Assembly: GCA_959599095.1 (NCBI GenBank)
Contig: CAUGGC010000002.1
Coordinates: 62,001-126,000 of the forward strand
Direction: 5' to 3'
DNA length: 64,000 bases
DNA from: an uncultured Collinsella sp.
GTDB taxonomy: Bacteria; Actinomycetota; Coriobacteriia; Coriobacteriales; Coriobacteriaceae
Below, piece by piece: positions 25,115 through 34,107 of this stretch (position 1 is its first letter; every line of letters starts with the position of its first letter). Made by a program: the position numbers and the translations under genes. The notes under the pieces are model-generated. The model did not search any database. It saw only the letters and a program-made list of their open reading frames with translations, and was not told the DNA's origin.

Positions 25115-26263
25115 GTGTCGGAAAATAGGGATTACTACGAGGTGCTTGGCGTCGACAGGGATGCCGACGCGCGGACGATCAAGCGTGCGTTTCTAAAGAA
25201 GGCCCGTACCGTACATCCGGATGTTTCGGACGACCCCGAGGCCGAGGCCAAGTTCAAGGAGCTCAACGAGGCCTATTCCGTTCTTTCCGATGAGCAGAAG
25301 CGTGCTAACTACGACCGTTACGGCACTGCCGACGGCCCTGGTGGTTCGGGCTACGTCGATATCAACGATATCTTTGGTGGCATGGGCATGGACGACTTGT
25401 TCTCGTCGTTCTTTGGCGGCGGTGCCGGCGGTGGCTCCCGCAGCCGTCGTGAGCGTCGTCGCGGACGTGACATGGCCATCTCGCTTTCGGTGACGCTCGA
25501 GGAGGCGGCGCTCGGCTGCAAAAAGACGATCAGCTATGACCGCCTTGCTCCTTGCGAGGACTGCAACGGCACCGGTAGGGCAGAGGGCGCACAGGAAAAG
25601 CAGTGCGGCCGCTGCCACGGTACGGGCTACGTCACGACGGTTCAGCGTTCGTTTTTGGGCCAGGTTCAGTCTTCCTCGCCTTGCCCTGACTGCCATGGCG
25701 AGGGCACGGTTATCGACCATCCCTGCGAGACCTGCGACGGTCAGGGCCGCACGCCTTCGCATGAAAAGATTGACATCGATATTCCCGCCGGCGTTTCGAC
25801 CGGTCGCCAGCTGCGCGTGAGCGGCTTTGGCGAGGCCGGCCTTCGCGGCGAGCCTTCGGGCGACCTGATTGTCAACGTGCGCGTTGCCGACCACGAGCGC
25901 TTTAAGCGCAACGGTGACGACCTGTACCTGGTGAGCGATATCTCGATTGCGCAGGCTGCGCTCGGCTGCGAGATCGAGGTCGGGGGCATTATGCCCGACG
26001 AGGTCGTTAAGGTGACGGTTCCCGCCGGCGCCCAGTACGGTGATACCGTGAGCGTCAATAATTACGGCATGCCGCGCATTGGCGGTGGCGGTTCGCGTGG
26101 CCGCCTGATCGTGCAACTGCGCGTGGTCGTTCCCACCAATCTTTCCAATAAGCAGCGCGAGCTGCTCCGTGCTTTTGCCGATGATATGGGCGATGACGTC
26201 GCTTCCGGTAAGAAGTCGGTGACCGACCGCATCAAGAGCGCCCTCGACGATATCCTCGATTAA
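25115..26263 (+). CDS. dnaJ: chaperone protein DnaJ
   Basis: A 382-residue complete Hsp40. The J-domain has HPD at 34-36, then a Gly-rich linker (FGGGAGGGS). The zinc finger has four repeats (CEDCNGTG, CGRCHGTG, CPDCHGEG, CETCDGQG). Both C-terminal beta domains are present (IDIDIPAGVSTGRQLRVSG ... VTVPAGAQYGDTV). It stimulates the DnaK ATPase and delivers unfolded proteins. GTG start, GGAAGGA seven bases before. It is the canonical copy next to the membrane-anchored paralogue upstream. No dnaK or grpE is in the window. Confidence 0.94.
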   Translation: MSENRDYYEVLGVDRDADARTIKRAFLKKARTVHPDVSDDPEAEAKFKELNEAYSVLSDEQKRANYDRYGTADGPGGSGYVDINDIFGGMGMDDLFSSFFGGGAGGGSRSRRERRRGRDMAISLSVTLEEAALGCKKTISYDRLAPCEDCNGTGRAEGAQEKQCGRCHGTGYVTTVQRSFLGQVQSSSPCPDCHGEGTVIDHPCETCDGQGRTPSHEKIDIDIPAGVSTGRQLRVSGFGEAGLRGEPSGDLIVNVRVADHERFKRNGDDLYLVSDISIAQAALGCEIEVGGIMPDEVVKVTVPAGAQYGDTVSVNNYGMPRIGGGGSRGRLIVQLRVVVPTNLSNKQRELLRAFADDMGDDVASGKKSVTDRIKSALDDILD

Positions 26264-26272
26264 GGAGCCCGC

Positions 26273-27565
26273 GTGCTCGCACCCCATATTTCCGTCGTCA
26301 ACCTCGGCTGCCGTGTCAACCGGGTTGAGTCCGACCGTATCACTGCCGATCTTATGCGCCTGGGCTTCGCTATTGTGGAGCCCCAGGATGCCGATTTGAT
26401 CGTCATTAACACCTGTGCCGTTACGGGCGAGGCCGAGGCCAAGACCCGTAAGGCCGTTCGTCATGCGCTGGCCCATCCAAACGAGCCCTATGTAGTCGTG
26501 ACCGGATGCGTGGTCAATTTGCATCCCGAGGAGCTGTTGGAGCTTTCGGATCGCGTGATCGCCGAGCCGTCAAAGATCGATGTCGCCGAACGTGTCTGCG
26601 AGGTACTGGGCGTTGAGTCCGATAGCGTTCCCGCCTGCAGCGATGGCGAGGTGGTCGATGCGCTCGGTCGCTCTCGCCTGGGCGTGAAGATTCAGGACGG
26701 CTGCAACCATCGCTGCACCTATTGCATTGTGTGGAAGGCGCGCGGCCCCGAGCGTTCCGTGCCCGTCGAGTCCGTGCTCGAGCAAGTTCGCGAGGCCCAG
26801 GAGGCCGGCGTGCCCGAGGTGGTGCTGACCGGTGTGAACCTGGGTGCCTACGATGGCAAGAGCGCGACCGACGAGCATGTCGAAATCGATGAGCTGCTCG
26901 AGGCCATCATGGAGCGCACGTCTATTCCGCATGTGCGCATTTCCTCGGTCGAGCCCATGGATATCTCTGAGCGCCTGCTTAAGGTTATGGCGCGCTATCC
27001 GCAGCGTATCGCCCCGTTTTTGCACCTGCCCGTGCAGTCCGGCTGCACGGCGACCCTGCATCGCATGGGCCGTCCCTATAGCGCCGAGGCCTTTGAGGAT
27101 ACGGTGCGCATGATTCGCGCCAACTTGCCCCAGGTGTCTCTTTCGTGCGATGTCATCGTCGGTTTTCCTGGTGAGACGGACGAGGAATTCGAGGAGTCGC
27201 TGGCGCTATGCCGCCGTGTGGGTTTCTCGCGTATGCACGTGTTCCGCTACAGCAAGCGTCCCGGTACCCTTGCTGCCGACATGCCCGACCAGGTGCCACC
27301 CGAGGTTATGGCCGAGCGCAGCCGCCGTATGCGGGCCGCCGCACAGGAGCTCGCTATTGCCGACGCTCGTCGTCGCGTGGGCACGGTCGAGCGTGCCGTG
27401 CTCGAGTATGGTGACAACCTGACGCTCGGCTCGTTCCATCATGCCCGTCTTGACGATACCTGTGGACTTACAGCTCCGTGCCTGCTCGATGTTGCTATCA
27501 TCGGAGTCGATGATTCCGGCTTGGTCCATGCACGCAGGGAGGTTCATGGAAGCCTCGAAGATTAG
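26273..27565 (+). CDS. mtaB: tRNA N6-threonylcarbamoyladenosine methylthiotransferase MtaB
   Basis: A 430-residue radical SAM methylthiotransferase, expected to convert t6A37 to ms2t6A37. The N-terminal auxiliary-cluster cysteines are in LGCRVNRVES, NTCAVTGEAE and TGCVVN. The radical SAM motif is CNHRCTYC. The N-terminal 'GCRVN-ES' pattern favours MtaB over MiaB and RimO, both of which occur separately in this window (49858 and 41868). GTG start eight bases after the dnaJ stop, with AAGGAG overlapping that stop. The last 20 bases overlap phoH. Confidence 0.9.
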   Translation: MLAPHISVVNLGCRVNRVESDRITADLMRLGFAIVEPQDADLIVINTCAVTGEAEAKTRKAVRHALAHPNEPYVVVTGCVVNLHPEELLELSDRVIAEPSKIDVAERVCEVLGVESDSVPACSDGEVVDALGRSRLGVKIQDGCNHRCTYCIVWKARGPERSVPVESVLEQVREAQEAGVPEVVLTGVNLGAYDGKSATDEHVEIDELLEAIMERTSIPHVRISSVEPMDISERLLKVMARYPQRIAPFLHLPVQSGCTATLHRMGRPYSAEAFEDTVRMIRANLPQVSLSCDVIVGFPGETDEEFEESLALCRRVGFSRMHVFRYSKRPGTLAADMPDQVPPEVMAERSRRMRAAAQELAIADARRRVGTVERAVLEYGDNLTLGSFHHARLDDTCGLTAPCLLDVAIIGVDDSGLVHARREVHGSLED

Positions 27566-28532
27566 ACTTACCGTTCCCGAGGGAATTGATCCCTCGCGCG
27601 TTTTGGGCGCCGGCGACGGTGTCCTTCGTGCGCTTGAGAGCTTGGTTCGCGCCCATGTGGTCGCCCGTGGCGATAGCATCTCCGTGAGCGGCGACCCGGA
27701 CGAGGTCGAACTCGTGGCGCGCTTTTTCGAGCACGCTTTTCGCGAGGCGGCCGCCGGGCGCACGCTGTCTGCCGACGATGTCTCTCGCTGCCTGGCCGTC
27801 TTGCGCGACGGTGAGCACGAGGCTACGTCGCTTCGCGATGACGTGCTGCTTTCGTATCGCGGCCGCGTCATTCGCCCCAAGACGCTCGGGCAAAAGCGCT
27901 ATGTGGATGCCATCCGCTCGCATACCATCACATTTGGCTTGGGTCCTGCCGGTACCGGTAAGACCTATCTGGCTATGGCGCTCGCCGTTGCCGCGCTCAA
28001 GCGTCACGAGGTGGGCCGTCTGATCTTGACGCGTCCGGTTGTCGAGGCGGGGGAGAACCTGGGCTTTTTGCCCGGTACCCTCGAGGAAAAGATCGATCCC
28101 TACATGCGTCCGCTCTACGACGCCCTTTTTGACATGATGGATCGCGAGCGCACCGATGAGCTCATGGAGCGCGGCGTGATCGAGATCGCCCCGCTTGCCT
28201 ACATGCGCGGCCGCACGCTGAGCGATGCCTTTGTGGTGCTCGACGAGGCGCAAAACACCACGCCCGAGCAGATGAAGATGTTCCTGACGCGCCTGGGCTT
28301 TAACTCCAAGTTTGTGATTACCGGCGACCTGAGTCAGCGTGATCTGGTGGGCCGTCGCGGCGGTCTTGCTGACGTTGAGCAGATTTTGGGCCGTGTCGAC
28401 GATGTCGCATTTTCGCACCTCGAGCGTGCCGACGTGGTGCGCCATGCCTTGGTGGGACGTATCGTCGAGGCATACGATACTTATGATGATGTGCGCGAGA
28501 AACGCGCACGTGACCGGAAGGAGTCCCGTTGA
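27546..28532 (+). CDS. phoH: PhoH-family ATPase
   Basis: A 328-residue protein with a P-loop helicase-like ATPase domain. Walker A is GPAGTGKTYLA at about residues 140-150 and Walker B is AFVVLDEAQNT. The PhoH signature TRPVVEAGENLGFLPG is intact. The precise role is unsettled; its fixed partnership with ybeY suggests RNA metabolism. I start at the ATG at 27546, just after GGGAGG, inside the end of mtaB. The stop overlaps the TTG start of ybeY (TTGA). Confidence 0.93.
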   Translation: MEASKIRLTVPEGIDPSRVLGAGDGVLRALESLVRAHVVARGDSISVSGDPDEVELVARFFEHAFREAAAGRTLSADDVSRCLAVLRDGEHEATSLRDDVLLSYRGRVIRPKTLGQKRYVDAIRSHTITFGLGPAGTGKTYLAMALAVAALKRHEVGRLILTRPVVEAGENLGFLPGTLEEKIDPYMRPLYDALFDMMDRERTDELMERGVIEIAPLAYMRGRTLSDAFVVLDEAQNTTPEQMKMFLTRLGFNSKFVITGDLSQRDLVGRRGGLADVEQILGRVDDVAFSHLERADVVRHALVGRIVEAYDTYDDVREKRARDRKESR

Positions 28533-29038
28533 GTGTATTGATCAGCAACGATGCCGAGCTCGATACGCTGCTCGACGCGCAGGAGGTGGAGCACATCTGC
28601 GAGGTTGTGCTTGCCGCCGAGAGCGTTGAGCGTGAAGTCGAGATTTCCCTTTCGTATGTCGACGAGGACGAGATGCACGAGCTCAACCACGAGTGGCGCG
28701 GCATCGACCGCACCACCGATGTGCTCTCGTTTGAATGCGACTCGGCCTTTGACGATGACATTCCCGCCGATGAGACGCTCGAGCTCGGCGATATCATCTT
28801 GGCCCCGGAGGTCATTGCCCGTCAGGCCCCCGGTTTTGGCAATAGCCCCGCTGACGAGTGCCGTCTGATGCTCGTTCACGGCATGCTGCACCTGCTGGGC
28901 TATGACCATATTGATGACGACGAGGCCGAGGTCATGGAGGCCCGCGAGGACGCCATCCTGCGCGATCTGGCGCTCGAGCGCGGCGAGGACCCCAAGCTAG
29001 TCCATGTCGGCCCCATCACCAACCACGCCCACGACTAG
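28529..29038 (+). CDS. ybeY: endoribonuclease YbeY (16S rRNA maturation)
   Basis: A 169-residue zinc-dependent RNase involved in 16S 3'-end processing and ribosome quality control. The metal-binding signature HGMLHLLGYDH is complete. The start appears to be a TTG at 28529, five bases after AAGGAG and overlapping the phoH stop; no ATG or GTG fits in frame near there. It continues the conserved phoH-ybeY-dgkA-era-recO block. Confidence 0.93.
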   Translation: MSVLISNDAELDTLLDAQEVEHICEVVLAAESVEREVEISLSYVDEDEMHELNHEWRGIDRTTDVLSFECDSAFDDDIPADETLELGDIILAPEVIARQAPGFGNSPADECRLMLVHGMLHLLGYDHIDDDEAEVMEAREDAILRDLALERGEDPKLVHVGPITNHAHD

Positions 29039-29047
29039 GAGCCGTCT

Positions 29048-29425
29048 ATGATTCCCGGATCTAACAAGGACCATCCGTCCTTCTTAAAGTCGTTCTCCTA
29101 TGCCATGGAGGGCTTCGTTACCGCCGTCAAGACCGAGCGCAACATTAAGGTCATGCTCGTGGCGGGCGTGTGCACCGTCATTGCCGGCTGTATCGTGGGG
29201 CTCGACATTGCCGAGTGGGCCACGATTATCATCTGTTGTGGCCTGGTGATTCACGGCGAGCTGTGCAACACCGCTATGGAGGCTATCGTCGACCTAGCGA
29301 CCCAGGAGCTCCATCCGCTGGCCAAGCGTGCGAAGGACATCGCCGCCGCCTCCGTATACGTTCTTTCCATCACCGCCGCGATTGTGGGCTTGCTGGTATT
29401 TGCCCACGCGCTCGGCTTTATTTAG
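29048..29425 (+). CDS. dgkA: diacylglycerol/undecaprenol kinase (DgkA family)
   Basis: A 125-residue membrane protein with three predicted helices, the small prokaryotic lipid kinase type. The signature NTAMEAIVDLATQELHPLAK...AKDIAAASV holds the catalytic Glu and metal ligands. In Gram-positives this family mainly phosphorylates undecaprenol for cell-wall carrier recycling, which is the more likely role here. AGGAG overlaps the ybeY stop. Confidence 0.9.
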   Translation: MIPGSNKDHPSFLKSFSYAMEGFVTAVKTERNIKVMLVAGVCTVIAGCIVGLDIAEWATIIICCGLVIHGELCNTAMEAIVDLATQELHPLAKRAKDIAAASVYVLSITAAIVGLLVFAHALGFI

Positions 29426-29437
29426 AAAGGGATTCCC

Positions 29438-30505
29438 ATGTCCGACAATATGCAGCCTGCCGATGAGATTTTGGACGACGAGTCCCTGGACGCGGTGGAT
29501 ACCGAGGAGCTCGAGGATTTCGAGGAGTTCGACCCGTTTGAGGGTATGAGCGACGAGGAACTCGATGCCCTGTGCGACGAGGACGACAACCTCGCGGGCT
29601 TTGGCGACGTTGAGCCTGGTTTTCGCAGCGGCTTCGTGGCCCTGGTCGGTCGTCCCAACGCTGGCAAGTCTACGCTGCTTAATGCCTGCTATGGCAAAAA
29701 GGTCGCCATCACCTCGCCGGTGGCCCAGACGACCCGCCGCCGCATGCGCGCCGTCGTCAACCGCCCCGGCTACCAGCTGGTCTTTGTCGATACCCCCGGT
29801 ATTCATAAGCCCAAGGACGGCTTGGGATCCGAGCTCAACAAGAGCGCGTTGTTCGAGCTGAACGATGTCGATGTCGTCGCGTTTTTGATTGATGCCACCA
29901 AGCCCATCGGCAGGGGAGACGCCTGGGTTGCCGAGCGTGTCAAGAACGCTCGTTCCAAGAAGGTCCTGGTGCTTACCAAGGCCGATGAGGCCGACCCCGC
30001 ACAGGTCATGGAGCAGCTTAAGGCCGCCCACGAGCTCATGGAATATGACGACGAGATCGTGACGTCGTCGGTCAAGAACTTCAACGTCGATGCCTTTATC
30101 GAGACCGTTGCGCACTTTTTGCCCGAGGGTCCGCGTTGGTTCCCCGAGGACATGGGTACCGACGCTTCCGATGAGACGCTCGTTGCCGAGTTTGTGCGCG
30201 AGAAGGTCTTGCGCCGCACCCGTGATGAGATTCCGCACTCCGTTGGCGTGATCTGCGATGCGCTCGAGCAGACCAAGAAGGTGCTGCGCGTGCACGCCAC
30301 CATTTACGTCGAGCGCGAGGGCCAAAAGGGCATCATCATCGGCAAAGGCGGCGAGATGATCAAGCATATCGGTATCGACGCCCGTCGCGATCTTGAGCGC
30401 ATCTTTGGCACGCAGGTCTTTTTGGAGCTGGACGTGAAGGTCAAGTCCGGCTGGCGCGACGACGAGGCCCAGATTCGCCGCTTTGGCTATAACGCCGAAG
30501 ACTAA
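29438..30505 (+). CDS. era: GTPase Era with an acidic N-terminal extension
   Basis: A 355-residue ribosome-assembly GTPase that binds the 16S 3' end. G1 is GRPNAGKST (from about 71), then DTPGIHKPKDG and TKAD. The C-terminal KH domain carries IIGKGGEMIKHIGIDAR. The family is usually about 300 residues. The surplus is an N-terminal stretch of about 60 residues rich in Asp and Glu, with no recognised domain. The ATG at 29438 has AAAGGG before it and no other start gives a standard-length protein with a ribosome-binding site, so the extension is probably real. Confidence 0.94.
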   Translation: MSDNMQPADEILDDESLDAVDTEELEDFEEFDPFEGMSDEELDALCDEDDNLAGFGDVEPGFRSGFVALVGRPNAGKSTLLNACYGKKVAITSPVAQTTRRRMRAVVNRPGYQLVFVDTPGIHKPKDGLGSELNKSALFELNDVDVVAFLIDATKPIGRGDAWVAERVKNARSKKVLVLTKADEADPAQVMEQLKAAHELMEYDDEIVTSSVKNFNVDAFIETVAHFLPEGPRWFPEDMGTDASDETLVAEFVREKVLRRTRDEIPHSVGVICDALEQTKKVLRVHATIYVEREGQKGIIIGKGGEMIKHIGIDARRDLERIFGTQVFLELDVKVKSGWRDDEAQIRRFGYNAED

Positions 30506-30520
30506 GGACGCGCGGCGCGC

Positions 30521-31270
30521 ATGGCAGGCTCCCGGACATATCGCACGAAAGTGCTCGTGCTCGATAAGACTAAGCTCAAAGAGACCGACCTGATCTTGAC
30601 GATGCTTGACGAGCGGGGACGGCAGGTTCGTGCCGTGGCAAAGGGTGCCCGTAAACCCGGTGGGCGCCTGGCTGCGCGCTGTGAGCTGTTCTGTACCGTC
30701 GACATGCTGCTCGCGCATGGGCGGTCGCTCGACGTGGTTTCCCAGGCCGAGCTTATGGAAGCGCCGCTCGGCGCTGCGCCCGATTACGAGACGACCTGCG
30801 CCGCAAGCGCGATCGCCGAGGTCGCGCGCGTGTGCTCGTTCGAGGACGCCGAGGACCCGTTTACCTTTGCCATAACGCAGCGAGCGCTTGCCCTGGTGGG
30901 CAGCGGGCTCGACACAGCGCATATGGATCTGCTCGTGGCGGCCTTTGTCTTTAAGCTGCTGTCGCACGTTGGCTACCGACCCGATTTTTCGGCCTGCGTG
31001 CTGTGCGGAGACCCCATGCTGTCGTATTTTTCGCCCCAGGCCGGCGGGCTCATGTGCGGCTCGTGCGCGTCGAGCGTTCCGGGTGCCGAGTTGGTGTCGA
31101 CCGGTGAGGTCGCATGGCTGCGCGCCCTCATGTCCATGACCTTCGATGCGCTCATGGCCGAGCGAATCGACCCGCATACGGCGGCATTCTTGCTCGGGCT
31201 TTCGCATGTTTGGGCCGCCACGCACACCGATCAGCGCCTCCGTGCGATGGAATTCATGTTGGGTCGGTGA
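30521..31270 (+). CDS. recO: DNA repair protein RecO
   Basis: A 249-residue recombination mediator that loads RecA with RecR in the RecFOR pathway. The N-terminal OB fold (YRTKVLVLDKTKLKETDLILTMLDE...) is followed by a helical region with a four-cysteine zinc site, CVLC...MCGSC. It follows era by 15 bases, the usual era-recO pair, and ends the hemW-to-recO run of genes. Confidence 0.93.
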   Translation: MAGSRTYRTKVLVLDKTKLKETDLILTMLDERGRQVRAVAKGARKPGGRLAARCELFCTVDMLLAHGRSLDVVSQAELMEAPLGAAPDYETTCAASAIAEVARVCSFEDAEDPFTFAITQRALALVGSGLDTAHMDLLVAAFVFKLLSHVGYRPDFSACVLCGDPMLSYFSPQAGGLMCGSCASSVPGAELVSTGEVAWLRALMSMTFDALMAERIDPHTAAFLLGLSHVWAATHTDQRLRAMEFMLGR

Positions 31271-31294
31271 TGATGCGCAGGGGCGGGCTGCTTG

Positions 31295-31303
31295 TGGTAA
31301 CAT
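31295..31303 (+). promoter_or_regulatory. extended -10 promoter of rpsO
   Basis: TGG-TAACAT lies about 105 bases before rpsO, just after recO. The leader between contains a hairpin GTCGCC-CGAT-GGCGAC (31373-31388), a possible part of an S15 autoregulatory fold. Confidence 0.4.
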
Positions 31304-31408
31304 ATCGGCCTGTTAGTACCTCGACCTTGGTTGCTCGCTCCACCGGCGGCTTCCCAGTCCGAGGCGAATCGAGTCGCCCGATGGCGACGCAAAACGAAAG
31401 GTGAAACA

Positions 31409-31687
31409 ATGACTGTTTCCAAAGAGCGCAAGGCGGAGCTGACTGCCCAGTTCGGTAACACCCCGGTCGACACCGGCAACCCCAAGGTTCAGGTCGCCAT
31501 CCTGTCCGAGCGCATCAAGGAGCTGACCGAGCACATGAAGTCCCACCAAAAGGACTTCCACACCCGTCGTGGCCTGCTCATGCTCGTCGGTCGTCGTCGT
31601 CGTCTTCTCTCCTACATCAAGAAGAACGACATCGTCGAGTACCGTGAGCTCATCAAGGCTCTGGGCATTCGCGACAATATTCAGTAG
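31409..31687 (+). CDS. rpsO: 30S ribosomal protein S15
   Basis: A 92-residue helical protein binding the 16S central domain. NTGNPKVQVAILSERI-type sequence is visible as DTGNPKVQVAILSERIKEL, and HTRRGLLMLVGRRRRLLSYIK is the rRNA-binding face. The ATG at 31409 has GAAAGG before it. It sits before pnp, the near-universal rpsO-pnp order, but a terminator stands between the two here. S15 often represses its own translation through the leader. Confidence 0.96.
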   Translation: MTVSKERKAELTAQFGNTPVDTGNPKVQVAILSERIKELTEHMKSHQKDFHTRRGLLMLVGRRRRLLSYIKKNDIVEYRELIKALGIRDNIQ

Positions 31688-31704
31688 CGAACTTGTACAT
31701 GCTA

Positions 31705-31735
31705 AGAGCGTCCTGCATGCGGGGCGCTCTTTTTG
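31705..31735 (+). terminator. terminator between rpsO and pnp
   Basis: A 9-bp stem with one G-U pair (31705-31713 with 31722-31730, AGAGCGTCC) is followed by TTTTTG. Some read-through into pnp is likely. Confidence 0.8.
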
Positions 31736-31801
31736 TGTAAGGGCGTGAACAATCACGCTCTGAAGCGTGGCGGGGGCAGGGGGCCCGCGTCACATGAGAA
31801 G

Positions 31802-31824
31802 CCCGCAGGCAAGGGGCCTGTGGG
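31802..31824 (+). promoter_or_regulatory. leader hairpin just before pnp
   Basis: CCCGCAGGC (31802-31810) pairs with GCCTGTGGG (31816-31824) immediately before the ribosome-binding site. In E. coli a leader hairpin cut by RNase III mediates pnp autocontrol; this may be an analogue. Confidence 0.4.
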
Positions 31825-31837
31825 GTAAAGGAGAACA

Positions 31838-34084
31838 ATGACACTCGTATCCAAGACCTTTGAGCTGTACGGCAAGACCTACACCTTTGAGTCCGGCGAG
31901 CTTGCCAAGCAGGCCACTGGCGCCTGTCTGGTCAAGCAGGGCGACACCACGATGCTCGATACCGTGGTCGTCTCCAAGGAGCGCAAGAACTATGACTTCT
32001 TCCCGCTGACCGTCGACTTCAACGAGAAGATGTACGCTGCCGGCCGCATCCCGGGTGGCTACCTCAAGCGTGAGGGCCGTCCCAGCGAGAAGGCCACGCT
32101 CACCGCGCGCATGATCGACCGTCCGATTCGCCCGAGCTTCCCGGACGGCTTCCGCAACGAGGTACACATTGTCGCTACCTCGCTCGTCGCCGACCAGGTC
32201 AACCCCTTCGACGTCATCAACGTCATGGGTGCCTCCCTGGCCATGACGCTCGGCGGCGTGCCCTTCGAGGGCCCGCTTGCCTGCGTGCGCATCGGCCGTA
32301 ACGTGGAGACCGGCGAGTTTATCGTCAACCCCACCTACGAGGAGCGCGAGAACTCCGATCTGGACCTGGAGCTGGGCGGATCCGCCGACTTCATCTCGAT
32401 GGTCGAGGCCGGCGCCGAGGAGATCTCCGAGGACGACATGCTCGCCGCTATGAAGTTTGGCCAGGAGGCCCTTGCTGCTTTCTGCCAGGCTCAGGACGAG
32501 TTCGTCGCCGAGTGGGAGCAGGTTAACGGCCCCATCGTCAAGAAGGAGTACCCGCTCGACCAGCCCGTCGAGGAGGTCCAGGAGCGCATCTTCGCCCACT
32601 ACGACGAGATGGCTGCCGCCCTTCGCGACGCCGACAAGCTCTCCCGTATCGGCAAGGTCGAGGCTCTGAAGGAGTCCATCCGCGCCGAGTTCACCGAGGA
32701 GGAGCAGGCCGCTTGGGAGCGCGAGATCCCCGTGGTGCTCAAGAAGCTCGAGAAGAAGGCCATGCGCACCATGGTCGTCGAGACCGGCGAGCGCGTCGAC
32801 GGCCGTGCCGCCGACGAGATCCGTCCCATCATGGTGAAGGACAACTACCTGCCGCTCGTTCACGGCTCCGGCCTGTTCCAGCGTGGGCAGACCCAGGTGC
32901 TTTCCGTCCTGTCGCTCGGCATGCTCAACGAGGGCCAGCGCTTGGACACCATCGAGCCCACCGAGGGCAAGCGCTACATGCACCACTACAACTTCCCGCC
33001 GTTCTGCACCGGCGAGACCGGCCGCATGGGCAGCCCCAAGCGCCGCGAGATCGGTCACGGCAACCTGGCTGAACGCGCTCTGCTTCCGGTGCTTCCCGAC
33101 GAGAACGAGTTCCCCTACGCCATCCGCGTCGTCTCCGAGGTCATGGAGTCCAACGGCTCCTCTTCGATGGCTTCGACCTGCGGCTCCACGCTCGCCCTTA
33201 TGGACGGCGGCGTGCCCATTAAGCGCCCGGTCTCCGGTATCGCCATGGGCCTGATCCAGGAGGAGGGCAAGACCGTGGTCCTGTCCGACATCCAGGGTCT
33301 CGAGGACTTCCTGGGCGACATGGACTTTAAGGTCACCGGAACCACCGAGGGCATCACCGCCCTGCAGATGGACAACAAGGCCACTGGCCTCACCTTCGAC
33401 ATCCTGGCCCGCGCCCTGCAGCAGGCCAAGGAGGGTCGTGCCTTCATTCTGCAGAAGATGCTCGATGTGATCCCCGAGCCGCGCCACACCACGCGCAGCA
33501 CCGCTCCGCGCATCGTTTCCATCCAGGTTCCGACCGACAAGATCCGCGACGTCATCGGTTCCGGCGGTAAGGTCATCCGCGGTATCCAGGACGAGACTGG
33601 CGCCTCGGTCGACATCCAGGAGGATGGTACTGTCTTTGTCGGCGGCACCGGCGAGTCCGTCGACCAGGCCGTCGAGCGTATCAAGCTCATCATCAAGGTT
33701 CCCGAGCCGGGCGAGGAGTACACCGGTCGCGTGGTCTCCATCCAGCCCTTCGGCGCCTTCGTCAACCTGCTGCCCGGTAAGGACGGCCTGCTGCACATCT
33801 CCCGCGTCGCCAAGGGCCGCGTGGAGAAGGTCGAGGACGTCCTCAACGTGGGCGACGAGGTCAAGGTCGTCGTCATCGAGGTCGACGATCGCGGCAAGAT
33901 CTCGCTCGATCGTCTTGATAAGCCCGAGGCCCCGGCTCGTGCCGAGGGTGCCTCCGAGGGCGACGGCGAGCACTTCCAGCGCCGTGAGCGTCCGCGTCGC
34001 GAGCGCTCTGAGCGCAGCGACCGTCCGCGCCGTCCCGGCGACAACGGAGGCCGAAAGCCTCGCCGTCACCACGACGCCGAGTAA
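31838..34084 (+). CDS. pnp: polyribonucleotide nucleotidyltransferase (PNPase)
   Basis: A 748-residue phosphorolytic 3'-5' exoribonuclease. It has two RNase PH-like domains separated by a helical domain, then KH (VIGSGGKVIRGIQDETGA) and S1 (GEEYTGRVVSIQPFGAFVNLLPGKDGLLHIS). The final ~45 residues are an Arg/Glu-rich tail with repeated RRERPRRERSERS-like runs, longer than the catalytic core needs and plausibly an RNA- or partner-binding tail. AAAGGAG precedes the ATG. RNase J and RNase Y are encoded nearby, so the main decay enzymes lie close together. Confidence 0.97.
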   Translation: MTLVSKTFELYGKTYTFESGELAKQATGACLVKQGDTTMLDTVVVSKERKNYDFFPLTVDFNEKMYAAGRIPGGYLKREGRPSEKATLTARMIDRPIRPSFPDGFRNEVHIVATSLVADQVNPFDVINVMGASLAMTLGGVPFEGPLACVRIGRNVETGEFIVNPTYEERENSDLDLELGGSADFISMVEAGAEEISEDDMLAAMKFGQEALAAFCQAQDEFVAEWEQVNGPIVKKEYPLDQPVEEVQERIFAHYDEMAAALRDADKLSRIGKVEALKESIRAEFTEEEQAAWEREIPVVLKKLEKKAMRTMVVETGERVDGRAADEIRPIMVKDNYLPLVHGSGLFQRGQTQVLSVLSLGMLNEGQRLDTIEPTEGKRYMHHYNFPPFCTGETGRMGSPKRREIGHGNLAERALLPVLPDENEFPYAIRVVSEVMESNGSSSMASTCGSTLALMDGGVPIKRPVSGIAMGLIQEEGKTVVLSDIQGLEDFLGDMDFKVTGTTEGITALQMDNKATGLTFDILARALQQAKEGRAFILQKMLDVIPEPRHTTRSTAPRIVSIQVPTDKIRDVIGSGGKVIRGIQDETGASVDIQEDGTVFVGGTGESVDQAVERIKLIIKVPEPGEEYTGRVVSIQPFGAFVNLLPGKDGLLHISRVAKGRVEKVEDVLNVGDEVKVVVIEVDDRGKISLDRLDKPEAPARAEGASEGDGEHFQRRERPRRERSERSDRPRRPGDNGGRKPRRHHDAE

Positions 34085-34107
34085 CAGCCGTACATAAGCA
34101 GCTCAAC

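Noticed and set aside
23930..25115. The short first dnaJ as a frameshifted or truncated pseudogene
   Set aside because: The C-terminus has coherent hydrophobic helices, the frame is clean, and the 80 bases before the next gene cannot hold the missing domain.
29294..31303. A 669-codon open frame antisense to dgkA, era and recO
   Set aside because: Shadow of three conserved genes; no ribosome-binding site or motif.
31310..31408. The rpsO leader as a riboswitch
   Set aside because: Only one short hairpin is clear; an S15 autoregulatory fold is more likely and cannot be confirmed by eye.
31790..34072. A 760-codon open frame antisense to pnp
   Set aside because: The plus strand encodes complete PNPase; the antisense product is Leu/Val/Asp/Gly-rich shadow sequence without domains.
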